Positions 37,000 through 50,600 are shown, counted from the stretch's first letter. The stretch: DNA of 64,000 bases from Escallonia rubra (GCA_033065855.1 JAVXUO010002949.1:372001-436000), one strand, 5' to 3'. The notes: generated by a model not told the origin, from the letters alone. Numbers and translations are program-made.

Positions 37000-37891
37000 C
37001 CCCAGGCACCTCAAGGCACAACTTCTTTTCAAGCCATTAAACCCAGATACGTTCACATGTACACCGCCCAACACAATCGCACCGTGGCTGGTCCATTTCA
37101 GCCCCTCACCTACATAAATACAGTCGCCACCATGGCTGCCCTTACCGTCCCTCGCTACCATCCGCAGTTGCATTCACCACGACAACCATGGCTGCCCTTA
37201 ATCCCCCTCATGATTACCCACACATCCTCATCCCCCCCCCCCCACACACACACTGTTTCACGACTGCACCCCCTTCTTTTATGGATGCCATCGCAACCTC
37301 TCATTCACACAAAACTCACCCATAGTACACACTACATGTTTTCTGCAGTCCAATACACCAATGCACACACATATGCTCACACCATTTAGTTCTAAACACA
37401 AACCCAAAAAAAAATTAACCGTAATTATGACGCTAAAAAAAAACTTACCGGATAGTGAATCGTCTCGCCGAAAGTTGATTCATTTCGCCGAATTCCAGCG
37501 AGTCCCTTATTCGGTCATCCCCCCCCCCCCCCCCCCCCTCCCTCTCTATCCCTCGTTCTGTAACTGAAAATATATATAAGCACAATGCTTGTTTCTCTCC
37601 ACTTTTCCCTCCCATGTTCCCTCACTAATTTTTTAACTTTCCAAACATAAAGGGTTGACAAAACATATCATATCATTATCTCCTTAATTATTTAATAACC
37701 CCTATAAAATTTAACTTTTTAACTACCCCTTTTAACTATCATATATTTCCTATTGTACTCCACTTCAAAATTGTCGCTAAATGTTGCCGATAAAATTTTG
37801 CTGATGCAAATAAACACTAAATGTTGCGTATGAAAACCGTTGCTAACAATAAATTAATCGGTTAGACAATATCAAGGCTCGGGGTATTACA

Positions 37892-38559
37892 ATGACCTTA
37901 CCCCTGAACAGTGTAAAGCATCTTAAAATAACTAAGTATAATATCAGTTAATGTGTTACAAATAGGCTACATGATTTCGTCGACTACAAATCAAGGTTAA
38001 GGTGTGAAAATAGGTGGTATTGTGAATCCTGAAAAACCAAAAGATTTTTTTTTAGGATGACTATTAATTTCAACAATCAATTATCTTTTCAGGTTAGCCA
38101 AAAACCCATAGTGTCGTGTACCTACGCAACGTTGTGTAAGTAATGTTTAGACAAGAGCTTCCATTTATGATGAATTATTATTATGCTATTAAACACAAGT
38201 TGGTTTAATTCTTTAGCTTCCTCAACAAACCCATGAATAGCCCCATTTGGATTACAATGAGTCCGTGTAGTGCTAAGAATTTTTAACTTATTGTCCAAAA
38301 TGGGGATGAGTCAGCCATGCGACTTAAAATGAAAGGCCATTTATTACACACTCAGTGCCTTATTAAACCCTGAGATTCCAATCAGGCAATCACTAACCAC
38401 GCGCCACGTTCTCCTCTGTGTTGATACAAAGCTAATCCTTGCCAGTTGCTTTGGAGTTGCATAATGGTAGTAGTTATTCAATTAATTAACCCTTGCGGCT
38501 TGTCTGATAATCGCATTGGTGTCTTGATCACCGTAAGATAGAACTTGTATGGAAACTAA
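37892..38559. other. No gene seen
   Basis: AT-rich, moderately complex DNA between the LTR end and the Tourist MITE. It could be old single-copy or retrotransposon sequence. No coding signal was found. Confidence 0.4.
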
Positions 38560-38952
38560 GGTGGCGTTTGGTAACACTTTCAATTTTGGTTTTCTATTTT
38601 AAACAAAAAACAAAACAAAACCAGTTAAAAAAAAATTCAAAAATAAATGGGTGTTTAATTACCCAGTTTTTATTTTGAATTTTTTCTTTGGTGGTGGTTT
38701 ATGGTGGGACGTGGCCGTGGCCGGTCGCCGGCGGTGGGCAGTGGCTGCCGACGGTGGGAGGGTAGTGGTGGTAGTGGTCTCAAAATAAAAATCAAAACTG
38801 AAAACCGAAAACTCCTTTTTTGAGTTTTCAAAAACAGCTCTGTTTCAAAAACTGTTTTCAAAACTGAAGAAAAAAAATGAAAAGTGTGTGTCAAACGCGT
38901 TTATTTTCTCCAGTTTACAAAACTGAAAAAATAAATGTTACCAAACGGAGCC
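38560..38952. mobile_element. Tourist-type MITE (PIF/Harbinger), 393 bp, TAA duplication
   Basis: Ends GGTGGCGTTTGGTAACA and, inverted, GGCTCCGTTTGGTAACA. TAA lies on both sides (38557-38559 and 38953-38955). TIR wording and 3-bp TAA duplication are those of Tourist elements mobilised by PIF/Harbinger transposase. The arms continue as A/T-rich inverted repeats. The middle is GC-rich (38690-38770). Confidence 0.88.
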
Positions 38953-38955
38953 TAA

Positions 38956-40860
38956 ATCTTCTCTCTGGAATAATAATTTGCGGCCAGGCCCTAGGTTTCA
39001 ATCATAGATACATCAATATAGCTTGTTTGCTGCAAAATAACCCTTCAGTTATCAATTCTAACACTTCATGTTTTCATGAGGAAATAAATGGTTGGATTAT
39101 CTCCATAAATAAGAGGGACAAGAGTTCAAAATCACCATTACCATAACCAAAATAGTTTCCAGGTAAGTATTTTACCCTAAAAGCAGTGATGACGAATAGA
39201 GTACTCTAACTTGAATGGGTCGTACCCTTTTACACGAGGCCTTTGAACCACACACTTATCATAGTGCCACTAATCACAGTCGGAGTCATATCAATATTTT
39301 GAGGTTCCCTTACAAAAACTTTCAAATCCGTTTCAGTTGGTTTGACCGGTGGTGATGATGGCATCACGAAGAGGCAGAAAGGTGTTCTCGAGAAGAGGCT
39401 AAAAGTTACAGCCAGCTATTGGAGCTTATAATCGTTGATGAGTGAGAAATATATTTTATTTATTCTTTCTTTTACTTTCTTTGGCAAAAATATTCATAAA
39501 ATTTTTTCCATGGTATCACTCGCACCAGAACCTTGTTTGGTGCAATTAGTTAGGGAGAGAGAGTACTATGAGCTTTTGAGTTTGTAGTTTGAAAGTTGAG
39601 CTTCTGCAACTTTGATTTGGAACTAATTATTCAGACAAATAGTCGATTCTCGTGGTGAATCCCAGAAAACAAATCACGAAGAAACCTCGTAATGACAACA
39701 ACAGAATCTCCATTGCTATGCCCGAGGAAGACCCATGGTCGGAATAGGCCCTACCTCATGCTCCCGAGCCAAGGGCCCGCTCAGCATGACTATCTTGACG
39801 TCCTTTCGTCAGCTAACATGTAATTCAACTATACCAAAGGATTGCACTTACATTCAACTATATGTACGTAGGTTTAGGTTTTTTTTTTTTTTTTTTTGTG
39901 GCTATAGCATAATGCCCTGCTTGTTTATCAATGATGCCTATTGTTATAAACGTCAAACTAACTCAAATAGCAATTATCAATCAAATAAGTATTTTGCCAA
40001 GTCAAACTAGGTTAAGAACATTTAATAAAAATCACTATTTGGATGTTTCAAATCCTAGTACGAAAACAAGTATACTTTTGTGTTTTAGAGGTTTAGAGTT
40101 TTATTTTATTTGATGTTGTGCTTATTGTTGTATTTATGCTATTTATTATTATACTGCATGTATTACATAATTTTGCCCACTTTGACCTTTTACGGGTTTT
40201 CATTTTTTAGCTATTATAACATTGTGCTTGTTCTATCAACTCTGTTTACTGTGTTACTTCTTTATTTTTGTTTCCTTTCACTTCTTACGAAATTTTAGGA
40301 CAAAAATTCAAACATTAAATTCCTTCAAATATTCAAACTTTAACTTATATTCTAGTAGCAATTGTGGATCAAATAAACATTTTTCAATGAGTCAAACAGG
40401 GGCAAAGAGCACTCATAAGATCAGTGTTTAGATATTTAAAATTTAACTACAAAAACAAGTATAGTTTTATGCTTGGAAGTCTAGGATTTTTATTGTATCC
40501 ATTGTTTTGCTTGTTGTATCGATGTTGCTTATTATTCAACGGCCCTTTTTCATATTTTTTGGCTTTGAGACTTTTTTGTGGATCCTATATATAGTGGAAT
40601 TTGGACATGTAAACAATGACTTAAACCATTGTCTTAGTTTGACTCAGGCGATTCTTACTTGACCTGCAATTCGTATGTACTTCAATTCAGTGTATAGATG
40701 CTCGAAGTTTCAGCAAAAAATAAAATGGAGAATATATTTATGATACACAAGGGAGTAATAATTGGTTGGATATATGAGATAACCGAACAATAGTCCTAAT
40801 GTGTGCATGGCAAATGTTTCGCAACAACCTTTGGGAATTCGTATCTCCACTTGATACAAG
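38956..40860. other. No gene seen
   Basis: AT-rich DNA with a poly-T run at about 39879-39897. Several short open frames (39735-40010, 40110-40298, 40222-40431) are Phe/Leu/Tyr-rich products of T-rich DNA with no family resemblance. Confidence 0.45.
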
Positions 40861-41480
40861 TGTCTTATTCAACCATCTGCAAAAGGGATTTTTTGAATGG
40901 AGTCGTCATCTTATTTAATTAAAGAGAAATAAGAAAAACCTAAGAATGACTTTAAAGTGTCCAAAAAGGATAATTAGTCTGTCGACACCAAGACAGGTGT
41001 CTAAGGACTAAGTTACGCAATGAGAAGGTGTTAGGCGTCCGCCATGCCCTTTCGGTCTCTACTTAATTTCTAATTATTATCGGCTTTAAAAACGCATAGC
41101 ATATAAAATACAGTAAGACTAACCCTAAGTTAATTTTTATGTTTTTTACTTGAACTCGACAGTAGGGGTCAAGTGGCGTACATATCCAGTCGGACTAACT
41201 GGAATAAAAATCACCGTAGTTCGACACTGATCCTACATAGAGTAATCTATAGAAAAGAAATGGAAAAAATACTCTCTTTTGTTGTTTTGAAATGAATGCG
41301 ATTACGGAAAAGGGATGACAATCTATATAATTTCTACCTAATAAAGCTAGTAAAGATTACCTCGCGATGTAGCTTGCCAAAACGACTCAGGGATGTTCTC
41401 CGTAGAATCCACGACGTAAAGAACAAAAAGATGTTTTATGAGTGGTTTGAGTGGCTAGACTTCTCGAGAGAGATAATATG
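40861..41480. repeat. Possible Tat/Ogre-type retrotransposon LTR or leader remnant
   Basis: Phrases such as GGAGTCGTCATCTTATTTAA, AGAAGGTGTTAGGCGTCCG and a later GCTTCCTACGTATCCTCC (about 56877-56893) resemble conserved stretches I associate with Tat/Ogre LTRs in dicots. The sequence resumes at 55994 when the family 1 LTR is removed. The identification is from memory of wording, without alignment. Confidence 0.4.
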
Positions 41481-42046
41481 TGTAACACCCCAAAACCTGA
41501 GGCTAGTTTTACGTTAGAAATCCATGAGCGACGAATGGTGAGCATTAATCTTTGTGATCTTTAGTGACAAAAAATTTTAAACCATAAGTTATAACTTAAT
41601 AATAGCAGTTACAGGTTATATGGATTGAGGTCTTTAGCGACGATTAGCGTTAACGATATTTTGAGAATCCTTTAACGACTTTTTTTTTACTCTATAGTTG
41701 GCGTCCATATTTTAGGGACAACTACTAAGCAATACACAATTTATGATAGTTAAAGGGATAGTTCGATAATTAAATTTTCAGATTTGGACTATTGATTAAA
41801 TTAAAGGATATAATTTGATTTTTTAGTCAACTCTCTAACTTTGGATAGAAAGGGAACAAATGACATAAATTAGGGAGAAATTATGGCTTGCCTTAAGCCA
41901 TTTTCGGTTACAGAGTTGCTCTTTCTGTTACAACAGAAAAAAGAAGAGAGAGAGACGGCAATCAGAAAATTTTCGGCGAGGTGCTTCAATTTTTTTGGGT
42001 AAGCCGTCAACCTTTCTTCTCAATTCAATTCACAAAATTTAGCATA

Positions 42047-42050
<4 letters not shown>

Positions 42051-42111
<61 letters not shown>

Positions 42112-42112
42112 G
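42051..42112. repeat. (TA)n then (CA)n microsatellite
   Basis: About 23 TA units followed by seven CA units. It sits at the start of the GT-rich tract of the LTR at 41481, the same arrangement as at 3196-3240. Confidence 0.95.
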
Positions 42113-42300
42113 TGTATGCGGGGCTGAGATTTGCGTAGGTTTGGATGTGTGCACTGTGAGAGCGGATTTGGTGTAAGCGTAAGTGGTGTAAGTGTGTGAT
42201 GTATGCGTGTACACAACCAAGAATGGAGGTGTGCAGCCGTGGTGTGCGAAGTGGGTTTATGGGAAGGAAAGGAGAGAAGATGGAGTGCATGTGTGTGTGT

Positions 42301-42392
42301 ATGTGGGTAACTGGATAGCTATGGGTTGCCGTCGCAGTGTGTGTGTATGTGGGTAACTGGATAGCTATGGGTTGCCGTCGCAGTGTGTGTGT
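42301..42392. repeat. Perfect 46-bp tandem duplication
   Basis: Two identical 46-bp units, each starting ATGTGGGTAACTGGATAGCT and ending in GTGTGTGT. The GT run at the junction suggests slippage. Confidence 0.92.
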
Positions 42393-42814
42393 GCCATAAG
42401 AGTGAGTTTCTGTGTATGTATTGTATGTTTTGGGTGTGCCATGAAGATGTGCTTCAACGCCGCCATGGTTCGGACATGAAGGTTATCGCGGCTGTTGTGC
42501 TTGTGGGTGTGAGGGTTGACAAGAAAAAGAAGAAGAAGCCACTGTCGTATGGCAGTGGCTTTGCTGTGACTTGTGAGATGTGCCAAAGGTGATGTTTGGG
42601 AGGGTTGTAATGTACATTGTGGGTGTAGTTGTATGTGGGTTGTGTGTATATCAATGTATGTACGTCTAATGTATATGTGGGTGTGTGGATGGAGTGGAAT
42701 GGTGGATGTGAGAGTGCATGTGTGTGAGTATGTTATGCAAGAAAGGGAGCTACTGCCATGAGGCAGTAGCTGTGATGGGTGTGGTGTGTGTTGTATATTG
42801 TGTTGGTTTGAGTG

Positions 42815-43385
42815 GGATCCGGATCCCCTACTGTAAGTAGGGTTACAGCAGGGGTGCTGTAGCCACTGTTATAGCCGTTGGATCGAGATAAGTGGAGGAT
42901 AAAAGCTGAGATGAAGCCACGTCATCAACTTTGGGGGGAGACAGCATTTACGTCGGGTTACAGCTCTTCTCTCTCCATTAATGACTCTCTCTCTACAAAC
43001 CGACGATAATTCCAACGCCCCACTTTTCGACGACGCAGCTTCATCTCACCGTTCGGCGACACGGCTTCATCTCACCGTCCGACGACGCGACCATCTCGGA
43101 ATCACTGACAAAAGTCGAAGCGGCCTGAATCGGTGATTCTCTCTCCAAACTCAGTCGTCTCTCCATCTCGCTTTCCCCGATTCCAGCTGCCGACGACGAC
43201 GATGACGATTCAACTCACTTCCGGCGACTCAATCTACGATTATACATCGAAGCGGCCTGAAATCCCGAGCCGTCTCTCCATCTCGCTTTCCCCGATTCCA
43301 TCTACTGACGACGACGACGACGATTCAACTCATTTCCGGCGACGCGTTCTACAATACATCGAAGCGGCCTGAAATCCCGCCGCCG
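42815..43385 (+). repeat. MULE left terminal inverted repeat
   Basis: Matches the inverse of about 53035-53526 with scattered differences. The inner part holds two tandem copies of a roughly 110-120 bp unit carrying CTCCATCTCGCTTTCCCCG and ACATCGAAGCGGCCTGAA. In MULEs these TIRs hold transposase-binding sites and the promoter. Confidence 0.88.
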
Positions 43386-44489
43386 CCATGGAAGGACCTT
43401 CATCCACCGGCGACGAAAGAGTTGCGGACTGGGCTATTTGTGACTTTTGATGTAGACAATTCACCGCTAAAAGCCTGCTTTCATACAGACGAACTTGGAT
43501 TTCCACTCAGCATCTAGTTCAGTACATCTCCTCCAATCTGTCTACATGCCATGGAAGACCCTTTTCTCGTCAACACCTTCGGCCACCATAATGTATGTTA
43601 TCAATTCTGAAAATGTATAGAATTGCTTGGTATCTACGATGGAGGAACTGATTGCAAAGAGCAACATTTCAGTCTCATGTGTTCTGTCGATTCATAGGGT
43701 TGAGACTACATTTTTTTTTTCAAGGAGTAGTTTCTATATTACAAGTGAATGATTGATGATGGAATCCCTAATGGAATCCCTGGAGTTTGCGAGGCATTGT
43801 GTTGGGTCACTGCCCTTGAATTTTGGTGTTGAAAACTAGTTCCAGCTTCCTCTCTATGACCCTCTCTTTCTTTCTCCTCATTATTCTTTTAAGTTTGCCT
43901 CTCATTGTATGTCATTATTAACTTCTCTTGCATAATACCAAATCATATGACATGTGACTTGCTAATACCATGGTCTGCACTTTTCTTCACGTTTCATACC
44001 ATTATGCAGAAAGAAAAAAATAACTTCGACTTCATGAGAAGATTATTGTCTACTTGTTTGGTGAACACATTAATGGGAGCTCATAACCTGCGACTCTCAA
44101 ATTGGACATTATCAATATTTAATCTATGTATCTTGACTGATGTTTTATTGATTTAATCGTACCATGCTTTTATATTGATTTCAGAACTTTGCCTGATTTT
44201 CTGCTCAAATTTGATTCTCTACTCATGTTTGATGTTCAGTTTCTCCTATTTAATTAGCATAATGTCTCCCTGTTTAAGTAAATTTTAGAAAATTGGAGCA
44301 CTTGTTTGTTTCCTTTTCCAGTAACTTACTGGAAATTTGGAGATTTGAGCAATTGTATGTTTCCCTTTTTCAGTAACTCACTGGAAATGCATATTGTTCA
44401 TGGAGTTTACTATAGTGAAATGCATATATGTTGTTATGATTACGTAGTAAACTTCTTGAAGCATGAAGTAATGAACCTCTATCCAAATG

Positions 44490-47053
44490 CAGATTAGATG
44501 ATTGGGTACCTAAAAATGGTATGGAATTCGATAGCCGGGATGAGGCATGGAAATTTTGGGTGGACTATGGAGGGAAAATGGGTTTTGGTGTGCGCAAAGA
44601 TTATTCAAACAAAAACCGAAAAGATGAAATTTTCACCTCTGAAAAATTTGTGTGCAACAAATAGGGTTTTCGAGAGATTGATAAACGTGATCATTTGTTT
44701 AAAGCTCCTAGAGCGGAGACAAGAACGGGTTATCTTGTAAGGATGAAAATTATATTTGATCGAAATAAATGTAAGTATCATCTTTCGGATTTTAATGGAG
44801 AGCATAACCATGATCTTCACGCTCCAATATGTGTTCATCTTTTGCAAAGTCAAAGAAATTTAACCGAAAGTCAAACGATAGAAGTTGATTTGGCATATGA
44901 TGTCGGGCTTACACAAAAGAAAGCTTTTGATTTGTTTGGCGTGAAATCCGGGGGAAGGGAACACGTTGGATTCCTTCCGCTAGATCAAAAAAATTACCTT
45001 CGGACCAAACGAGAAAGAGGATTGCAATTTGGAGAAGTGGGAAGTTTGTTGATGAGTTTTAAAAATCAAGCATCACAAGATCCGTCATTCTTTAATGCAT
45101 TTCAATTGGATAATGATGAGCAAATTACTAATATCTTTTGGGCGGATGGAAGGATGCGCATGGACTATGAACTTTTTGGTGATATTGTGACCTTTGACAC
45201 TACATTTGCCACCAATAAAGATCATAGATCTCTTGGAGTGTTTATTGGGTTTAATCACTACAGAGAACAAGTCATCTTCGGAGCTTCTTTATTATACGAC
45301 GGGACACAAGCGTCGTTTGATTAGGTTTTTAATACATTTTTGGAGGCACATAAATTTAAGAAGCCTATTACGCTCTTCACCGATCAAGATATATAGCAAT
45401 GGGAAATGCGGTACGTGTTGTGATGCCGGAGGTGCGACATAGTTTGTGTAGTTTTCATATTATGCAAAATGCTATTAAACATCTTGGCAATTTGATAAAG
45501 GATGATTCATGTTTTTTGTGTGATTTTAAAGCCCTAATGTTTGAATTCGATGATGTGACAAAATTTGAAAAGGTGTGGGAGGCATTGCTTAAAAGGTACA
45601 AAGTACATGGAAATAGTTGGTTAGAGAAAACTTATGCCTTGAAGGAAAAGTGGGCTAGGTGTTACATGAAGACAACGGTCACTTTGGGAGTACGAAGTAC
45701 ACAACTTAGCGAGAGCATGAATGCTAAGTTAAAGAAGTCATTGAAATCTAAACTTGACATCCCTACCTTTTTTAAGCTATTTGCCATGGTTGTAAGTGAA
45801 AAAAGGTACAAAGAGATAGAAGCGGAGTACAATGCGAAGGAAAAGATGCCTAGGGTAAAAGTATCTTGTTTGCCTTTATTAAAGCAAGCGGAAAAAGTTT
45901 ACACTCCAAAGATATTTGAGTTATTTCAAAAACAATGGGAGAAAAGTTTACTAGTTCTTGTTGGAAACAAACAAGATAAAGGTAGGTTGGAAGAATATTT
46001 GATTGTTTCTTGTGATGAGGAGGGAGAGTATGTTGTGACACATGATGAAGAGAATGCAACATTGTCATGTAGTTGTAGAAATTTTGAAACGGTTGGGATA
46101 CTTTGTGGGCATGCATTGAAGGTTCTCGATGTGCTTGGCGTTAAGTATATTCCGGAGACATATATTCTCAAGAGGTGGACAAGAGGAGAAAGAGATGGTT
46201 GTGCACTAGAGGATGATGGCCTAGATATTCATCGGAGTGAAGGTTTGAATATAAGTGACCGGTATAGAGAGCTTCGGCCCGATGCGGTGAGATTAGCACA
46301 TAAGGCTTCCGAATTTAAGGATGGGTACGTACTCTACAAAACTAGGATGAAAGAATTGGACAAAGAAATTGAAGAACTTAGGAAGAAGCATTATGAATTT
46401 ATGGATCATGGTTGTTAAGATAATGGTAGTAAAGTTGTGGATAAGAGTGCCATTGAAAGTCTTGTTGGGAATGTGAAGGGGATAAAAAAAAGAGGTGGTC
46501 CACCAAAGAAAGGAGGTAAGCGACATAAAAGTTAGGTAGAGAAGCAACCAAGGAAGAGGAAACAAATGATAACCAACTCATTGGGATGTTCAAATAATGA
46601 CAAGGAAAATCAAGATCTATCGCTACATTATGAGGTATCTAAATAACGTATATGTATGCATATATATTTTTTTTATTTTGATAAGAAATGTAAATTTTGC
46701 CAATGCTAATGCGTGCTTTTTATAGTGCATGGAGACACCTCAAGCATCTAGATGGAGTCATTTTAATCATGGCAATGTTGAAAAAGACATACATCGATCA
46801 AGTATTACCGAAATGTTAAATGTAAGTGTTTCATTTTTCACATTTCTAGTTGTCTATTGGTTGCAAACATGTAATTTATTCATCTCTTCATCTTTATGTT
46901 TTTTCATTGTAGGCCGACTTGGATGACAATTTTCTCTCAAGTTTATCACAAGGTTCAAATCGTATCCAATCGAACGACGAAAGTGTATTTGGAGACTTCA
47001 ACGTGCTTTCGAGTCAAGTCTCGACATCACTTGGGAGCTACATTTTCAAATGA
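44490..47053 (+). pseudogene. MULE transposase, jittery/FAR1 type, broken
   Basis: The first block reads as a FAR1 DNA-binding domain (DDWVPKNGMEFDSRDEAW ... DFNGEHNHDLHAP, about 44492-44830). The MULE transposase core follows (FGDIVTFDTTFATNKDHRS with the first catalytic Asp; TLFTDQD with the second), then a SWIM zinc finger with all ligands (CSCRNFETVGILCGHAL, about 46066-46116). The tail is basic (GGPPKKGGKRHKS) and, after two well-formed introns (GTATCT...TTATAG about 46634-46726; GTAAGTG...TTGTAG about 46821-46912), ends at TGA 47051-47053. Lesions: TAG at 44662-44664 (Glu expected), TAG at 45322-45324 (Trp expected), a further TAG with a frameshift near 45393, TAA at about 46417 and TAG at about 46532. 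The 5' exons between 43388 and 44490 are unresolved. Confidence 0.92.
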
Positions 47054-47557
47054 AAATTGTTCATGATAATTATTGATACTTGAGAGCTACATTTTCATAT
47101 GTATCATTTCCTATTTTGAAACTCTTGCATGCCTAAACTATGGATAATTATTTTGTTGTTAACGGTTACGAAGTTATTGCATGCCTAAATATGAGAAATT
47201 CCTTGATCTTGAACATTACATATGTTGAAGGGTTCATTTTTGCCATATAATACACTTTTGATATCCATGGATAATGGAAAACATTCTTGCTCTTATCTAA
47301 AACTTTCTCATAAGGAGTAATCAATTTATGAACAACACTAATAAGCATTAGCATTATAGTAAATTTTTACTTAGTTTTAACATTTGTGCAAAGCAGTAAT
47401 GCTTTCTTAATTGAACAGCAAAGTGATCTCAGTTTTCAAGAGCTTGAATAGGTTATATAATTCATGACATGAAGTTCAACCAAGTAGTTTTAGATTCTAG
47501 TAGTATCCTATACTAACTTAACAACATAATCCACTTTCAACTTGCTATCTAACTGAG

Positions 47558-47631
47558 TTTGGACCAATTGCTAACATACTGGCAAACAACTCAAGAGCTT
47601 CCCTACCAAGCCCGCTAACCTTCTGGCAAAC
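47558..47631 (-). pseudogene. PPR gene fragment, distal piece
   Basis: On the minus strand this continues the PPR fragment at 51285 after the solo LTR is removed. It repeats GREALELF and then reads SMLAIGPNSV, the end of a PPR motif. A 44-bp tandem duplication here shifts the frame. Confidence 0.65.
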
Positions 47632-50600
47632 TGTGATGCCCCGAACCTAGGTTTACGAGGTTATTATTACTTAGCGACGATTGTTGTAGGTAAGACGAAT
47701 TTAGACCTTCAGTTAAGATCTTGCGAGCGATATTAATTGAATCTTTAGCCATGGTCGTTATGAGTTACGTTAATTGAAAATTTTTGGGGGCTATTGTTGA
47801 AGCGATACTATTGGATCTTTAGTATCAATTGTAGTGAGAAATATTATTTGTTGCATTTAGCAAAATATTTTAATAATGACATAAGTTATGAATAATAAAG
47901 TTTTGTACAATAGATAAATTTATGGAAGTAAGTGGGTTGCTTTAGAAAATTTATAATTGATGCAGTCGTTGTGATAATATGTTTTGGTCTCGCGTTAAAT
48001 ATTGATACATAATAAAGAGCATAAAGCAAAAAAAAAAAAAAAAGAAAACAAAAAAAAAAAAGCATAAAAGAAAAAAAAAAGAAAAGAAAACGGGAGAGAA
48101 GAAACTGGAGAGAAAATGAAGAGAAGAATGGATAGAGAGAGAGAGAGGCGCCGGCCCTAGTAGGTCTGCACTGCCAGCGCGGCTTCTGGCCACACGCAGC
48201 CGCCGGCGAGCAACTTCAGCCGCCCCATTCACCGAGGACCACCGCAACCACCGTGCCATAGCCATGGCGCCGTCGCCACCGCCAAGCCATGATGCGATCG
48301 ATGTCGCCGGCAGTCCCACCGCCGCCCAATGCCTTTTTCGAATCACAGCAGCCCCTTCACTGGTGAGCAACTCCGGCCAACGTTTCCACCAAACGCACCA
48401 CTCAACGCCACAGATCTGGACCACCTCTACGTTGCCGGAACCATCGTGACTGCCAACCGCACGACATTCATCTCCGGTCAACTACGATTCTTCTTCATTT
48501 TTTTCGGCTACACCTCCACCGCCGTGACCCTGTGCCGTCAATCTCCATCGTCAATACGTCCAATAAATTCCAACTCCACCGCTCAACGTCTCTCTGAGCA
48601 GCCAACGGCACTGCCCGTTATCGCCTTTCACTGAACCACCATGCCACCCAAGCACTATTGACCGTCAAAGGGACATTACAGTTAAGCCACGATGACCGTC
48701 GATTGTCGCCACCGTTGGGATCTGTGACCATGGCATAAAATTGGTTTTGTGGAATTGTTTGTGAAGCAGGGTTTGGTGGTGTTGTGATGGTGGTTTGGTG
48801 GGCAGGGGTGGCCTAACGGCAGTGCTTACATTGATTGTGGTTGGGTTATATGTGTGCAATGGTGGGTGTACGGTGTCTGTGTTTGGGGAGTTGTTCTGAT
48901 TTTGGTGCGTTGTGGAACGGAGGTACCACGAAGGTGCTTGAGATGGCTGAAACGGTATCATGGCAGTGCTTGCATTATTTGGAATGGGCTAACTTGTGAT
49001 GGTGTCTGTGCGTGGTATGTGTTGTGATGGAGGGGGTGTGACTGTGTTTTCTGAGAGTGTGTGTTTGTGTAAAACCAAGTGTGTTTTTATCTGGGTAAAA
49101 GTGAAAAGGGTGTGAGTGAAATGGGTGTACATGTGGGTATGGAGCGTCTGTGTGCATTTTGTGTGACTTGTATTTGTAGCAGTGTGTGAATATACAACCG
49201 GTGTATTAGGTTTTGGTGGTATGGAAAATGAACGGATTTCGGTGATAGGATTGCGATATTGTTGTGGTTGTAATGGTGGTTTAATTATGGTGCTTGTGGT
49301 GGCTGGACTGGATGTAACTGTGGTGGTGTTTGCGGCGGCGGTAGCACTTAATACTATTGGTTTGATGAGTTAGGACTAAAGAAATGGGTGGCACTCTGTA
49401 TAAAATTAGGAAATGGGTTGGTGGTGTGCTTGTGTGATGGTGACTACGCAGTGATGGTTTAGCAACAATGCTTGTGGTGGCTAGAATGGATTGAGGTGAA
49501 CGGTGAATGTATGACTTTGGCGGGTGTGCATTAATTGGGTGTTGAGCGGCTATGTGTGTATACTAGGTGTCGTGGTTTACGTATGTGTGATTTTTAATGG
49601 TGGTGCTTAGGGTGACTGTTGTAGGTTTGTGTGCGTGCGGTGGCGGGTATTTCAGTATGTGAGCCTGGACAGGTGTGATTGTTGTTGGACGTGTATGGAG
49701 ATATTGTGTGTACATGGTGCAAGTGTACTGTATGCTTGCGAAGGTGTACCCTATGCATATATGTGTTTTTGGACAGGGAGTCGCATAGGCTACGAGAATA
49801 TATAAAAGGAAATTGTTAGTGTTAGCCCTAGCGAATAACTGAGTACTATTTAGCACAAAGTTACTTGGTGGTTATTAAAACGGGTGAATTAATGGATGTT
49901 CGGCAACGGCGATTAAATGCCAAGAATGACAGGGTGAACTGGGCACGATATTGGACGGGCATGTAAAGGTTGGGCAGTTGACTGCAACATTGAATTTGCT
50001 TGAAGACATGTTCAACGGGAATGTTGTGTCGTGATTGACGATGCTTTCGGATGTAGTAAAGCTGGGAACATGAAGATAAAAAGAATGGCATTGAAGGTTC
50101 TTTGAACCGGATGTTACAGCATGATCGTCGCTCCGGAGATTTTGACGTGGGGAATGTGTCAGGGACAGGTAAGTGACCCTTGATTCAACTAGTATTTTTA
50201 TATGCAACGTATATGTTTATCTACTGTTAAAAATATGTTGTTTATTAGTATTGACCGTTTTAAGTACGTTTAACTGCTCTGGCTTAAATTACCAAAAAGG
50301 TTTTAGTGTTTTATTCTCGTCAAAGAAAAACCGGACCAGCATGTAAATGATGTTTTGCCTAGAAACTGAAATGGAACTCGGATTTGAAATAATCAGTGCA
50401 AGTGAGATGTTTTGGTACTTGAAATTTTGTGAATATTGAAGAGCTTGAAAACTATCAAAATGGGCGTGAGAATGGTTTGACATCAATTGATGAGTGATTG
50501 TGTTTACGAGGAACCAAAAGGTCTTTTTGTTTATTCGATTGCTGTGCCCCATATCCACGGGGGAAAGTTGGATTTCGGGCCCTGGTCAACGGGGCTTGTA

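Larger units (their letters stand above)
24787..37891 (-). mobile_element. LTR, family 1, 5' LTR of a minus-strand element, broken by three insertions
   Basis: Pieces at 24787-24916, 31735-33321 and 35562-37891 join into one family 1 LTR that ends GGGGTATTACA at 37891. Interrupted by the family 2 LTR 24917-31734, the LTR 33322-35561 and the hAT element 36016-36999. On the minus strand: donor match GTAAGG (32540 back to 32535), acceptor match GCAG/GT (31897/31896), intron about 645 bp. The block ACTGGGCTCTCAAAAGCTCA lies within 31918-31946 and the palindrome at 32202-32217. GCGAC-type repeats lie at 37770-37880 and the CA-rich tract at 35640-37390. No target duplication is visible because the left side runs into internal sequence, not host DNA. 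Confidence 0.8.

Noticed and set aside
48329-48634. 101-codon frame in a GC-rich stretch
   Set aside because: It lies inside a solo LTR with fixed ends, has no homology that I recognise, and competing frames of similar length exist on both strands.
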